Part shown: positions 8,554 to 17,273 of the stretch, piece by piece | How positions within the stretch are numbered: the first letter of the stretch is position 1 | Layout: each line of letters begins with the position of its first letter | From: Candidatus Gastranaerophilales bacterium | GTDB lineage: Bacteria > Cyanobacteriota > Vampirovibrionia > Gastranaerophilales > Gastranaerophilaceae | Reading direction: 5' to 3' | Assembly (NCBI GenBank): GCA_944325665.1 | Contig: CALVAY010000006.1 | Location: forward strand, 39,861 to 103,860 | Length of the DNA stretch: 64,000 nucleotides | Translations under genes and position numbers: made by a program | The notes under the pieces: generated by a model | Seen by the model: only the letters and a program-made list of their open reading frames with translations | The model's database searches: none | What the model was told of the DNA's origin: nothing

Positions 8554-10578
8554 TTATTTCATATTTCCTAAGAAATATTGAAAAGCTTGTTTTTCCATTG
8601 GTTTAAGATTGTGCAACAAATTATATGCGGGGATTTGCACATTTGGATCTTGGTATTTTGCTTGAAGGGTGTTATTATCCTTCAAATATTTTCTTTTTAT
8701 AATTAGCTCGTTAATTTTCGGTAAGCCAAAGCCTAGGAAGCCTGTAACAAGAGCCAAGGAAACCGTTTCAAAAATTGCATTTATTTTGTTGGCAAAACCA
8801 AGCAATGGGTTATTCTTGGTATCATTTAAAATAGCAAGAAAATCTTTTAATTCTTGACTATCCGCCTTAGCTTTAAGTACATCATTCAATTCTTGAGCGC
8901 TTACACCTTCTTTTTTGACCAGCTCTTCGCCAAAAAGCTTTTTAGCAGCGTTAAATAATACAGGGGTTTTATCGCCCTTGGCATTTGCGTCTATGTTAAG
9001 TATTTTGTGCAAGTTGCCTTTTTGAGCTTCAGTGCTTGTGAAAAATCTTGCCAACTCATCACCGTTTGCAAATGATGACATTTGAGCAGTGTTTTGTTTT
9101 TTGGATAACACCTTAACTCCACCTTCCGAGTTAAAGAATTCAACAAATTTCTTAAACGGATTTGTCTTATCGTCCAAGACTTTGTTTGTTAAAACAATAC
9201 CGCTTCTTTTTGAAGCATTATGAGCCATAATTGAGCCTAGGCCCTTCATAGCAAATAATATTGTAATAATTGTTGTAACATCGCGTCTTAAGTTGTTTAA
9301 AGTCTCATCCCACTGAACAGGGCCGCCATTTTTCTTTGAACTTTCAATATCCCTTTTTGCAGACTGAATTACACGGGGGATTAAAGTACAGGTTGTAATT
9401 AAACCCAAGAAAATTGGTCTTGCAACGTTTATCCAATCGCTTTCAACATTGGGCGCAATTGTTTTTGATAATTTTGTATCTAAACCGGGTTGAACCTTTT
9501 GACCCAAATCGGAAACAAATCTGCTTATAGAACCACCCTTAAAATTAACTTCGCCTTGAGCGGGTTTATCCTGCTGAGTTGCGCCACCCTTTAATTCGCT
9601 TGCTTTCTTTCTTACAGGGTCAGTCTCAGGGTTTGTTTTGCCGATTGTATAAATTCTTGGAATTGCCCACATTGCAGCTGCGGTAAATACACCCATTGCA
9701 ATGTTTGTAAGGAATCTGCCACCCATTCTTTTGTGAGCAAAGTTATCAATAAATTCTTGACTGATAGAATCTTTTGATGTTTTTACAAAAGTAGAGTAAA
9801 AGTCATCTGAAAATTTACCCATTCTGCCAATTAAGTCTTCAAACGGGATTTCTGATGAATTTTTAGCAATTTTACCTGTCAAAAAGTCAGGGTAGCCGAC
9901 AGTATTAGCCTTTTTGTCTTTCACGAAACGGCTTACAATACCCTGCATGATTTCTTCTTTACTGTCAGGGTTTGATTTGCCCATAATACTGTTCATTAAG
10001 CCCTTTTTAGGAGCTTTTTCCATCTTGATAATCTCATCTACGTAAGTGTCTAAATCAAGATTATTTTGGCTATCAAAATTTGAAAAAGTACTTTGTAAAA
10101 CTTCTCTGTATAAGGATTTTTTAAAGCCATCTATTGAGCTTATATCTAAAGCTTGCGCATTTTGACCTACTATATCAGACAAGTCTTTAATAGATTCAAC
10201 AGGAACACCGTTTGCTTTACCCGCATACTTCATTGTTCCGTACAAAACAGCAGCAGGAACAGCAAACATACTTGGGCCTGTTAAAAATTCTCTTAAGCCG
10301 TTTTCAAGAACGGCAGTCCAGTTATTTTTACCTGTATATTCTTTACCAACATCTTTTGCAGCCCAAGTTCTCGGGATATTTGTTCCAAGCATATCCTGAA
10401 CGGTAAAGCTTGCAGCAAGACCGCCTCTATCTACGCCTTCCCAAAATTTTATCATTAAATCCGTAGCACCCTTGAAATTTGGGGAGTTGTTGGGGTTCGA
10501 ATTTTTATTTAAATTCTTTTTGTTGTTAGTTTTTTCAGCGCTTCGATTTGCCGAATTAGAAATATTTAATACTTTCAT
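8554..10578 (-). CDS. Large multi-pass membrane protein of unknown function
   Basis: I do not recognise this 674-residue protein. The N-terminal 35 residues are Asn/Lys-rich and disordered, ending in PNFKG; the same NFKG motif recurs near residue 343. About five hydrophobic stretches can be seen: around 108-128 (AVPAAVLYG), 288-308 (NIAMGVFTAAAMWAIP), 390-410 (FLGLITTCTLIP), 430-450 (TIITILFAMKG) and 605-625 (ALVTGFLGFGLP). Between them are long charged regions (about 140-285 and 460-595). There is no cleavable signal peptide. An AGAGGTTAA Shine-Dalgarno supports the ATG. The mRNA seems to have a leader of about 130 bases. It is probably lineage-specific; I suggest no function. Confidence 0.8.
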   Translation of the reverse strand: MKVLNISNSANRSAEKTNNKKNLNKNSNPNNSPNFKGATDLMIKFWEGVDRGGLAASFTVQDMLGTNIPRTWAAKDVGKEYTGKNNWTAVLENGLREFLTGPSMFAVPAAVLYGTMKYAGKANGVPVESIKDLSDIVGQNAQALDISSIDGFKKSLYREVLQSTFSNFDSQNNLDLDTYVDEIIKMEKAPKKGLMNSIMGKSNPDSKEEIMQGIVSRFVKDKKANTVGYPDFLTGKIAKNSSEIPFEDLIGRMGKFSDDFYSTFVKTSKDSISQEFIDNFAHKRMGGRFLTNIAMGVFTAAAMWAIPRIYTIGKTNPETDPVRKKASELKGGATQQDKPAQGEVNFKGGSISRFVSDLGQKVQPGLDTKLSKTIAPNVESDWINVARPIFLGLITTCTLIPRVIQSAKRDIESSKKNGGPVQWDETLNNLRRDVTTIITILFAMKGLGSIMAHNASKRSGIVLTNKVLDDKTNPFKKFVEFFNSEGGVKVLSKKQNTAQMSSFANGDELARFFTSTEAQKGNLHKILNIDANAKGDKTPVLFNAAKKLFGEELVKKEGVSAQELNDVLKAKADSQELKDFLAILNDTKNNPLLGFANKINAIFETVSLALVTGFLGFGLPKINELIIKRKYLKDNNTLQAKYQDPNVQIPAYNLLHNLKPMEKQAFQYFLGNMK

Positions 10579-10746
10579 TTAACCTCTATCTGAAACACAC
10601 AGATACTTTTTGAAAAAACAATAAACAATAAAAATTGCTATTTTTAAGTTGCTTTGTGTAGTTTTTTAACAAATAACAGTGTGATAGGCATTCACTCAAC
10701 CATGTCGAGCGGGTGTCATTATAACACTCATAATTAAACAAAGCAA
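10579..10746 (-). promoter_or_regulatory. Promoter and long 5' leader of the 674-residue membrane protein gene
   Basis: On the minus strand TTGCTT (10746-10741), a 17-base spacer and an extended -10 TGT-TATAAT (10723-10718) form a good sigma-70 promoter. Transcription should start near 10711, giving a leader of about 133 bases. The leader begins with a small hairpin (GCTCGAC-ATG-GTTGAGT, around 10695-10711) and is otherwise A/T-rich. It matches no riboswitch I know. Confidence 0.6.
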
Positions 10747-10852
10747 GAAATATTAATAAAATTTAACATTTAAACATAGCCCGTTTGGGCGGTTTATTTA
10801 TTTTTTTTAAATAATATTTTATGTATATGACATCACACAGTAAGGAAAAAAT

Positions 10853-10936
10853 ATGAGTATATCTAAATTCTGCGGAGCATACATTTTTTACTGCTACTTA
10901 GTAATCTTTATTTTGACAAATATAATCCTAAGATAA
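10853..10936 (+). CDS. Possible 27-residue hydrophobic small protein
   Basis: A short frame starts with ATG seven bases after a good AAGGA box (10842-10846). It encodes a 27-residue peptide whose centre (about 9-25) is strongly hydrophobic with two Cys and several aromatic residues, so it could be a single-span membrane peptide. Its end overlaps the 3' end of ribF on the other strand by nine bases. A -10-like TATTTT and TATATG lie upstream. No homology can be claimed; it may be chance. Confidence 0.3.
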   Translation: MSISKFCGAYIFYCYLVIFILTNIILR

Positions 10937-11839
10937 ATAAGTACGTTTTTTTACATAATCAACATCTTTTTGAATTTGCTTTTTCAACTCTTCGATATTC
11001 GGAAATTCAAATTCGTCCCTAATTTTTTCAACAAAGGCAACATTTATAATTTTTCCGTAAATTTGAGAATTAAAATTCAGAATATGCGCTTCAAGCAGCT
11101 CATGGTTAGAGTTATCAAAAGTCGGTTTTACCCCCCAATTTATGACAGCGGGGAAAATCTTATCCATATATACATAGCCAAAATATACACCATAGGGCAA
11201 TTTTACAATATCCTCCGCCCAAAGGAGATTGGCTGTCGGGAAACCTAGTTTTGAGGCTATTTGCTTGCCTTCAATTACATTATTTGTAACGTTAAATTTA
11301 TGCCCTAATAATGAATTTGCCTTATCAACCTTACCTTGAGACAACAGCTCTCTTATTTTTGTACTGCTTATCGTAATATCTTTTTTTCTCTGCTCGGGAA
11401 ATTCAATGAATTCATAATTAAAATGTTTTGCATAATTTGCTAACAGTTTTGAAGATCCGGATTTTTTAGCGCCAAAATGATGATTAAAACCGCTTACTAT
11501 GCAGTTGGGCTTAAAGTTTTTAATGATGACATCTTCAAGATATTCAAGAGCATCCATATTCCTAAACTGCTCAAAATCAAGCATATAGACATAATTAACA
11601 CCCAATGCTTCAAATTTTTCAAGCTTCTCGCTATTTGAGGTAATATTTAAAGTCTTTTTATCGTTAAAACAATTCGCAGGATTTTTTTCAAAAGTAATCA
11701 CGGCAGATTTAGTATTTGTATTTTTTGCATACTCAACAGCGGTTGAAATTAATTTTTGATGCGCAAGATGAACCCCGTCAAAGTACCCAAGTGCCAAGGA
11801 GAGGTTTGGATTAGAATTTAAACTTTTAAAAACCTGCAT
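10928..11839 (-). CDS. ribF: Bifunctional riboflavin kinase/FAD synthetase
   Basis: RibF phosphorylates riboflavin to FMN and then adenylates it to FAD. The N-terminal nucleotidyltransferase half shows LGYFDGVHLAHQKLI (about 17-31) and the SSTKIRELL motif (about 153-161). The C-terminal kinase half shows KLGFPTANL and NWGVKPTF. Length is 303 residues, typical. Its ATG immediately follows the relA/spoT stop (TAAATG), so the two genes are co-transcribed and probably translationally coupled. Confidence 0.95.
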   Translation of the reverse strand: MQVFKSLNSNPNLSLALGYFDGVHLAHQKLISTAVEYAKNTNTKSAVITFEKNPANCFNDKKTLNITSNSEKLEKFEALGVNYVYMLDFEQFRNMDALEYLEDVIIKNFKPNCIVSGFNHHFGAKKSGSSKLLANYAKHFNYEFIEFPEQRKKDITISSTKIRELLSQGKVDKANSLLGHKFNVTNNVIEGKQIASKLGFPTANLLWAEDIVKLPYGVYFGYVYMDKIFPAVINWGVKPTFDNSNHELLEAHILNFNSQIYGKIINVAFVEKIRDEFEFPNIEELKKQIQKDVDYVKKRTYLS

Positions 11840-14065
11840 TTATTTTTTGTCCTGATGATGATGTTGCATCTTGTGTTTATTTTGTTTCTTGGGTCTTGAA
11901 CCAAAGTTTTGATCTTTTTGCTGAAGCCTGCGGACAGAATAAACATCCGGAATAGATTGAATACTTGTAATTACTTTCTTTAAAGTTTCGATATTATCAA
12001 GCTCTATACCTAAATCTATTATACCAAATTTTTTATTTTTAGAATAACTGTTAGCATAAGATAAGTTGGTATCTGCAATTTTTAATAATACATCCTTTAA
12101 AAGTCCGGGTCTGTCTTGTGTTTCAATTCTGATATGTGCAACATAAGTACCTTTTGAAACCTTATCAGCCCATTTAATATCCATCATTCTCTCAGGCTGA
12201 ACATCAAACAAGCACTTGCAATCAAGCCTATGTACGCTAACACCTTTTGAGCGTGTAACGACACCTACAATAGGCTCACCGGGGATTGGCGTACAACACT
12301 TTGCAAGACTCCAGAGCATATCCTCAAGTCCGACAATATCATATTTTCTTGAGTCTTTTTTCTTTCTGTTTGTTTCTTGTTGCGGCTTTTGCGTAACATC
12401 TGCTTGTATTTCTTCTTGCGGGCGTTTTAATTTATTTGAAACCTTATGAAGAGTTGTTTCGCCATAACCGATTGCAGCAAATAAATCGTCCTGAGATTTA
12501 TAATTCATCTCATGAGCAGTTCGCTCAATTTCACCCGATTTTAAAAGCTCGTCAAAAACCTGTTTTGTAATATAAAGTTCAAGATTTGCTCTTCCAATTT
12601 CAATATTTTCTTCACGGTTGTACTTTTTAAACCAAAGTCTGATTTTTGAAATAGCACTTTTTGTAACAACAAAGTTAAGCCAGTCTATTTTTGGCATAAA
12701 CTGCTTTGAAGTTAAAATCTCAACTATATCACCGTTTTTAAGCTTTGTATCAAGTTGTGCTATCCTACCATTGATTAATGCCCCGACAGTCCTGTGTCCT
12801 ACTTCGGTGTGAATACGATATGCAAAATCAACAGGGGTTGAATTTGCGGGTAAATCTATAACGTCGCCCGCAGGAGTAAACGCAAAAACTTGATCCGAGA
12901 ACAGGTCTATTTTAACACTTTCTACAAATTCCTTGGCATCAGTTGAGTCTTTATCAAGCTCCATCACCTTTCTCATCCAAGAGAATTGCATATCATATTT
13001 TGTATCAGATTTAACGGAACCTGACTCCTTGTAGCGCCAATGAGCGGCAAGACCGTATTCTGCAACCTCATGCATTTCTTTTGTTCTTATTTGTATTTCA
13101 ACAGGCTTGTTTTTCGAACCTATAACGGAAGTGTGCAAAGAACGATACATGTTGCCTTTTGGCATTGCAATATAGTCCTTAAATCTACCCGGTATCGGCT
13201 TAAATTGAGAATGAATAATACCTAAGACGTTGTAGCATGTTTTCTCGTCATCAACAATAACTCTAATTGCACTGACGTCATAAAGCTGATCAAAGGTAAC
13301 GTTTAAGCGTTCCATTTTTTTGTAAATACTGTAATAATGCTTTGCTCTACCGTAGATTTTAGCCTGAATGCCGTTATCCAAAAGGCTTCTTCGAATATTT
13401 TCTATTAAAATAGATATAGCCTTATCTCTGTCATTTTTTGTTTGAGCAACAAGTTTTGCAATTTCATAATATTTTTCGGGATTAATATATCTTAAAGACA
13501 AGTCTTCAAGCTCTGCTTTGATTTTCCCGATACCAAGACGGTTGGCAAGGGGGGCAAAAATATCCAAAGTTTCTTGAGCAATTCTTTTTTGTTTATTTGC
13601 TGCCATATAGCCTAGGGTACGCATATTATGAAGTCTGTCCGCTAATTTAAGGAAAATTATTCGAACATCTTTTGCCATGGCTATAAACATTCTTCTAAAG
13701 TTCTCTGCCTGACGCTCTTCTTTAGATTTAAACTGATATTTACCAAGCTTTGTAACACCTTGAACAAGCTTTAAGACATCTGCACCAAAATTCTTTTCTA
13801 TCTCATCAGGCTGAGTATCGGTATCTTCAAGAATATCATGCAAAAAAGCCGCAATGATGCTGTCTTTATCCGCTTTTAATTCAACCAAAATTTTTGCCAC
13901 TTCAACAGGGTGGACAATATAAGGTTCTTCAGAAATCCTGTATTGACCTTCGTGTAACCTTCTTGCGAACTCAAAAGCGCGTTCAATATCGGCAATATCT
14001 TCCTTTGGACGATTTTGCTTTTGCAGTAACTCTTTTAATTCTTCAAAAATTACAAGATAGGACAT
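11840..14065 (-). CDS. rel: Bifunctional (p)ppGpp synthetase/hydrolase (RelA/SpoT family)
   Basis: This enzyme makes and degrades the alarmone (p)ppGpp. In order it carries an HD hydrolase domain (H52 and HDILEDT at 76-82), a synthetase domain (about 235-350, with GRFKDYIAMPKGNMYRSLHT), a TGS domain (about 392-455, FTPAGDVIDLPANSTPVDFAY), a Cys-containing conserved region (CCTPIPGEPIVGVVT), and a C-terminal ACT domain. Both active sites look intact, so it is likely bifunctional. The last 20 residues are an unusual Lys/Gln/His-rich tail. Length 741. A TAGAAT -10 box lies seven bases before the ATG, so the message is probably leaderless. ribF follows. Confidence 0.95.
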   Translation of the reverse strand: MSYLVIFEELKELLQKQNRPKEDIADIERAFEFARRLHEGQYRISEEPYIVHPVEVAKILVELKADKDSIIAAFLHDILEDTDTQPDEIEKNFGADVLKLVQGVTKLGKYQFKSKEERQAENFRRMFIAMAKDVRIIFLKLADRLHNMRTLGYMAANKQKRIAQETLDIFAPLANRLGIGKIKAELEDLSLRYINPEKYYEIAKLVAQTKNDRDKAISILIENIRRSLLDNGIQAKIYGRAKHYYSIYKKMERLNVTFDQLYDVSAIRVIVDDEKTCYNVLGIIHSQFKPIPGRFKDYIAMPKGNMYRSLHTSVIGSKNKPVEIQIRTKEMHEVAEYGLAAHWRYKESGSVKSDTKYDMQFSWMRKVMELDKDSTDAKEFVESVKIDLFSDQVFAFTPAGDVIDLPANSTPVDFAYRIHTEVGHRTVGALINGRIAQLDTKLKNGDIVEILTSKQFMPKIDWLNFVVTKSAISKIRLWFKKYNREENIEIGRANLELYITKQVFDELLKSGEIERTAHEMNYKSQDDLFAAIGYGETTLHKVSNKLKRPQEEIQADVTQKPQQETNRKKKDSRKYDIVGLEDMLWSLAKCCTPIPGEPIVGVVTRSKGVSVHRLDCKCLFDVQPERMMDIKWADKVSKGTYVAHIRIETQDRPGLLKDVLLKIADTNLSYANSYSKNKKFGIIDLGIELDNIETLKKVITSIQSIPDVYSVRRLQQKDQNFGSRPKKQNKHKMQHHHQDKK

Positions 14066-14072
14066 AAAAAAA

Positions 14073-14078
14073 ATTCTA
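14073..14078 (-). promoter_or_regulatory. -10 box of relA/spoT-ribF, near-leaderless spacing
   Basis: TAGAAT on the minus strand is followed by seven T residues and then the ATG at 14065. There is no Shine-Dalgarno sequence, and the predicted start of transcription lies within one base of the start codon. Confidence 0.5.
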
Positions 14079-14127
14079 ATATATAATTATCATTAGAATT
14101 TTACAACTTTGAGGACAATTTTTCTAT

Positions 14128-14445
14128 ATGCCAAATGATGTAAATAAAACTAAAACATTTTTCCCAAAAAGCGTTGAAGAAATAAGCACTTTGCTTAATA
14201 CAAAAGAAAAAGAAATAAAAATACAAATCAAAGTAGGTGCAAACTCAAAGAAAAATTCAATTGAATTTAGTGAGGACTATATTAAAGTAAAAATCTCAAA
14301 ACCTGCCGTTGAAGGCAAGGCGAATAAGGAAATAATAAGTTATTTCAGCGATATTTTAAATTTACCTAAAAATAATATTAAAATTCTTAACGGAGAAAAA
14401 TCATCCGTAAAAACGTTACTTTTGCGCTCCAAATCTTTACAATAG
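14128..14445 (+). CDS. DUF167/YggU family protein
   Basis: A 105-residue protein whose residues 30-105 match the DUF167 fold: KIQIKVGANSKKNSIE, then KVKISKPAVEGKANKEIISYFSDIL, and KNNIKILNGEKSSVKTLLL. The family is widespread, small and of unknown biochemical role. The N-terminal 28 residues are an extra polar extension. A GAGGAC box at 14111-14116 supports the start. It is divergent from relA/spoT across a 62-base gap, with a TAGAAT -10-like box at 14094-14099. Confidence 0.85.
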   Translation: MPNDVNKTKTFFPKSVEEISTLLNTKEKEIKIQIKVGANSKKNSIEFSEDYIKVKISKPAVEGKANKEIISYFSDILNLPKNNIKILNGEKSSVKTLLLRSKSLQ

Positions 14446-14561
14446 TAAATATTACACTTCATATTTAATTAATATTATGTTATAATTCGTTACAAAAAAG
14501 GCAATTATTATTTTGCTCATGATTTATTAAGTGCAAGTGAAGAATTATTCGGAAGGTTGAC

Positions 14562-16424
14562 GTGAATTTTTACAAGAATCCCCACAATGCATCAAATCAA
14601 TCGGGAGAAACACACTCCAAAAGCGAAGATTCAAAGTTGAGTGTATTGTTCTCTAACCCGATATCCGCACAAAAAGCAATGGTGCAAAATAACAGGACAA
14701 GTGCCAATAGGCTTTACGGTGGCTATTCTTCAAACCTAAACACGAAAAATCTTAACATTAACTATAAGCAAACATTAAAAATAATTAATGAAGCATTGGG
14801 GCAAAAAACGGATTTAGGACAGTTTTTCTACATGCTTCACAACATTTTATCTGCTAATATGCAGGCTAACTTTAGTGCAATCGGCTTATTAAACGCACAG
14901 TCAAACTGTATTAATGTAAAATTAATAGATAAAATCGGCTCAATTTATAATACAAAAATTATGTTAAATGACGACACTAACCCTCTAATTAAGTGTTATT
15001 TAACAAAAACAATACAAAATTGCCAAGATAACAAATTCCTAAGAGCAAACTATCTTAACAGCTCTCCTTGTATTATCTTACCTCTTGTAGCTTTTGGCGA
15101 ATGCTTAGGTGTATTTATAATCGGCGACAGCCAAGCAAACAGCTGTATTGAGCTTTATCAATTCTTATCAAATTATATGGCAATTTTTGTTCAAAACAGA
15201 AATCTTGCCGAACTTGTGGATAAAAATACCGATATTGACTCCTTAACGGGTCTTGCTAACCACAAGTGCTTCCAAGAAGAACTTATAAGACAAATTGACG
15301 GTTGCAGCAAAACAAATTCTCCTGTGTCCGTTTGTATATTTGACGTATTGAACATTTCTCAAATTAACAGAGAATTCGGACATGCAAAAGGTGATGAAAT
15401 CATCAAAACTGTTGCCAAAAAGATAAAACAAAACATCAGAAATACAGACTTTGCGGGTCGTTACGGCGGCGATGAAATAAGTATAATTATGCCCAACACC
15501 GGAGTAGATGAGGCTAAATACATCGCCGAATACTTATCTTACGCATTATCTTGCGTACTTATAGACGATGTTGGCCCCGTTAAGTTAAGCTGCGGTATTG
15601 CAACATACCCTCAAACATCAAAAGACCACGAAAAACTTGTACTTTTAGCAGAACAAGCAATGTATATCTCAAAGAGCAAATGCTACGAAACAGGCAGCTG
15701 TGTAATTGTAACATCTGAAGATTACAATTTCTGGGATGACGAGGCCCTAAAATGCTTTGCGGAAGTATTAACCAAAAAGCATGCTCAAATCGGTGTTGAT
15801 TTTGAAGAAGAATTAATCCATAAATTCCACAATGAACAAATTTTATCAAGTAAACACATGCTTGAAGTTGTTACCTCTCTTGCAGGTACAATCGATGCTA
15901 AAGACCCATACACAAAAGGTCATTCAAGCCTTGTATCAAGATACTCTGAGGCTCTTGCAAGAGCAATTCATCTTCCCGAAGCTGAAGTTGAACGCATAAA
16001 ATTAGGCGCATTGCTTCATGACATCGGCAAAATCGGTATTCCGGAAAACGTATTAAGAAAACCTGCTATGCTTGATGATGATGAGTGGGAAATTATGAAG
16101 CAGCACCCTGTAATAGGCGCAGATAAAGTATTAGCACCTAACGAATCTCTAAGAGATTTAATTCCGATGGTTAAATATCACCACGAACATTGGGACGGAA
16201 CAGGTTATCCTTGCGGCTTAAAAGGTGAAGAAATACCGCTTAATGCAAGAATAGTATCAATTGCAGATGCTTACCACGCACTTGTTTCAGACAGACCCTA
16301 CAGAAAAGGTTTAAGCGTTGAAAAAGCTTGCGAAATCCTAAAACTTGGTGCAGGCGTACAGTGGGATAAAGAACTTGTAAGACAATTTATAGTAATTGCT
16401 CCAAGCCTTTCAACTACTGTTTAA
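14562..16424 (+). CDS. GAF-like, GGDEF and HD-GYP three-domain cyclic-di-GMP regulator
   Basis: This 620-residue protein can in principle both make and break cyclic di-GMP. A disordered N-terminus (1-65) leads into a GAF-like sensor region (about 70-215). A diguanylate cyclase domain follows (about 225-380), whose active-site loop reads RYGGDEI (300-306), keeping the catalytic acids. The C-terminal HD-GYP domain (about 435-615) has HD at 486-487, HHE at 540-542 and GTGYP at 546-550, all canonical. No membrane segments are seen, so it is cytoplasmic. The start is a GTG at 14562 backed by GGAAGG nine bases before. Its stop overlaps the convergent glycosyltransferase stop by four bases. Confidence 0.92.
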   Translation: MNFYKNPHNASNQSGETHSKSEDSKLSVLFSNPISAQKAMVQNNRTSANRLYGGYSSNLNTKNLNINYKQTLKIINEALGQKTDLGQFFYMLHNILSANMQANFSAIGLLNAQSNCINVKLIDKIGSIYNTKIMLNDDTNPLIKCYLTKTIQNCQDNKFLRANYLNSSPCIILPLVAFGECLGVFIIGDSQANSCIELYQFLSNYMAIFVQNRNLAELVDKNTDIDSLTGLANHKCFQEELIRQIDGCSKTNSPVSVCIFDVLNISQINREFGHAKGDEIIKTVAKKIKQNIRNTDFAGRYGGDEISIIMPNTGVDEAKYIAEYLSYALSCVLIDDVGPVKLSCGIATYPQTSKDHEKLVLLAEQAMYISKSKCYETGSCVIVTSEDYNFWDDEALKCFAEVLTKKHAQIGVDFEEELIHKFHNEQILSSKHMLEVVTSLAGTIDAKDPYTKGHSSLVSRYSEALARAIHLPEAEVERIKLGALLHDIGKIGIPENVLRKPAMLDDDEWEIMKQHPVIGADKVLAPNESLRDLIPMVKYHHEHWDGTGYPCGLKGEEIPLNARIVSIADAYHALVSDRPYRKGLSVEKACEILKLGAGVQWDKELVRQFIVIAPSLSTTV

Positions 16425-17209
16425 TCCTTCAGATAATTAAGTTTTGTGTTTAAATCAAGGTGTTTTGCATTCTTTTTGAAAATGCTGCTTTTGTATATGC
16501 CAAGTTTTGCAAAAAAGTAGTCAATGCTGACTTTTAACACTTGAAAACCGTATTTTAGCGACCTTTTAAAGTTAATAGAGCTGGCATCGGGGAAATATTT
16601 GGTAGGACAAGAAATTTCGCCAATTTTGTAGCCATAATAAAAGATTAACGCCAAAATTTCATTATCAAAAATAAAATCGTTATCGCACTGTGCCAAAGGC
16701 AAATTCCTGAGAACTTCTGCACTAAAAGCACGAAAACCGCTATGATATTCGGATAATTTGTTTGAAGTTAAAATATTTTGAAAAGTTGTTAAAAATTTAT
16801 TTGCCAAGAACTTATACAGTGGCATTCCGCCTCTAAGAGCAGAGTTAGTAAGCATTCTTGAAGCAATAACAGCGTCATACTCACCAAACGCAATCATTGA
16901 AGCCATTGCGGGAATTAACTTTGGCGTGTATTGATAATCAGGATGAAGCATAACTACAATATCCGCTCCTTCCTGCAAGGCTGCAATATAGCAAGATTTC
17001 TGATTAGCACCGTATCCAAGGTTGCACTCGTGCAATACTGTTGTTATACCAAGACTTTTTGCTATATTTATAGTGTCATCGCAAGAGCAATCATCAACTA
17101 AAATAACCTTATCAACAATACCTTGATAAATTTCGCCAAAAGTTTTCTCAAGGGTCTTTTGAGCGTTATATGCAGGCATTATTACAACAACTTTTTTCGA
17201 GTTAATCAT
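16421..17209 (-). CDS. Family 2 glycosyltransferase, dolichol-phosphate-mannose-synthase-like
   Basis: A 262-residue GT-A-fold enzyme. It starts with VVVIMPAYNAQKTLEKT, then the nucleotide-binding VDDCSCDDT, and HPDYQY, which stands where the DXD metal motif lies in this subfamily. The SRM-LRGGMPLYKFLANK and YHSGFRAF segments are typical of proteins that transfer a sugar to a lipid phosphate or act in envelope glycan assembly. There are no transmembrane helices after the catalytic domain. Acceptor and sugar are unknown. It is divergent from the TPR gene, and both have leaderless spacing from their -10 boxes. Confidence 0.85.
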   Translation of the reverse strand: MINSKKVVVIMPAYNAQKTLEKTFGEIYQGIVDKVILVDDCSCDDTINIAKSLGITTVLHECNLGYGANQKSCYIAALQEGADIVVMLHPDYQYTPKLIPAMASMIAFGEYDAVIASRMLTNSALRGGMPLYKFLANKFLTTFQNILTSNKLSEYHSGFRAFSAEVLRNLPLAQCDNDFIFDNEILALIFYYGYKIGEISCPTKYFPDASSINFKRSLKYGFQVLKVSIDYFFAKLGIYKSSIFKKNAKHLDLNTKLNYLKD

Positions 17210-17215
17210 ATATTT

Positions 17216-17221
17216 ATTTTA
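17216..17221 (-). promoter_or_regulatory. -10 box of the glycosyltransferase gene, leaderless spacing
   Basis: TAAAAT on the minus strand, then exactly six bases (AAATAT), then the ATG at 17209. No Shine-Dalgarno is present. Confidence 0.5.
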
Positions 17222-17238
17222 AAGAGAAATCAAATAAG

Positions 17239-17267
17239 TTGCAAATGTCAAAATATAAAACTATAAT
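17239..17267 (+). promoter_or_regulatory. Complete promoter with leaderless spacing for the large TPR gene
   Basis: TTGCAA (17239-17244), a 17-base spacer and consensus TATAAT (17262-17267) are followed by AATGTT and then the ATG at 17274. This is the clearest leaderless promoter in the window, because both hexamers and the spacer are near consensus. Confidence 0.7.
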
Positions 17268-17273
17268 AATGTT

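Noticed and set aside
10779..10800. A GCCC-GTTT-GGGC hairpin followed by a T-rich run on the plus strand, suggesting the end of a small RNA in 10630-10800
   Set aside because: The stem is only four pairs, and I find no convincing plus-strand promoter upstream. The area is better explained as the promoter and leader of the minus-strand gene.
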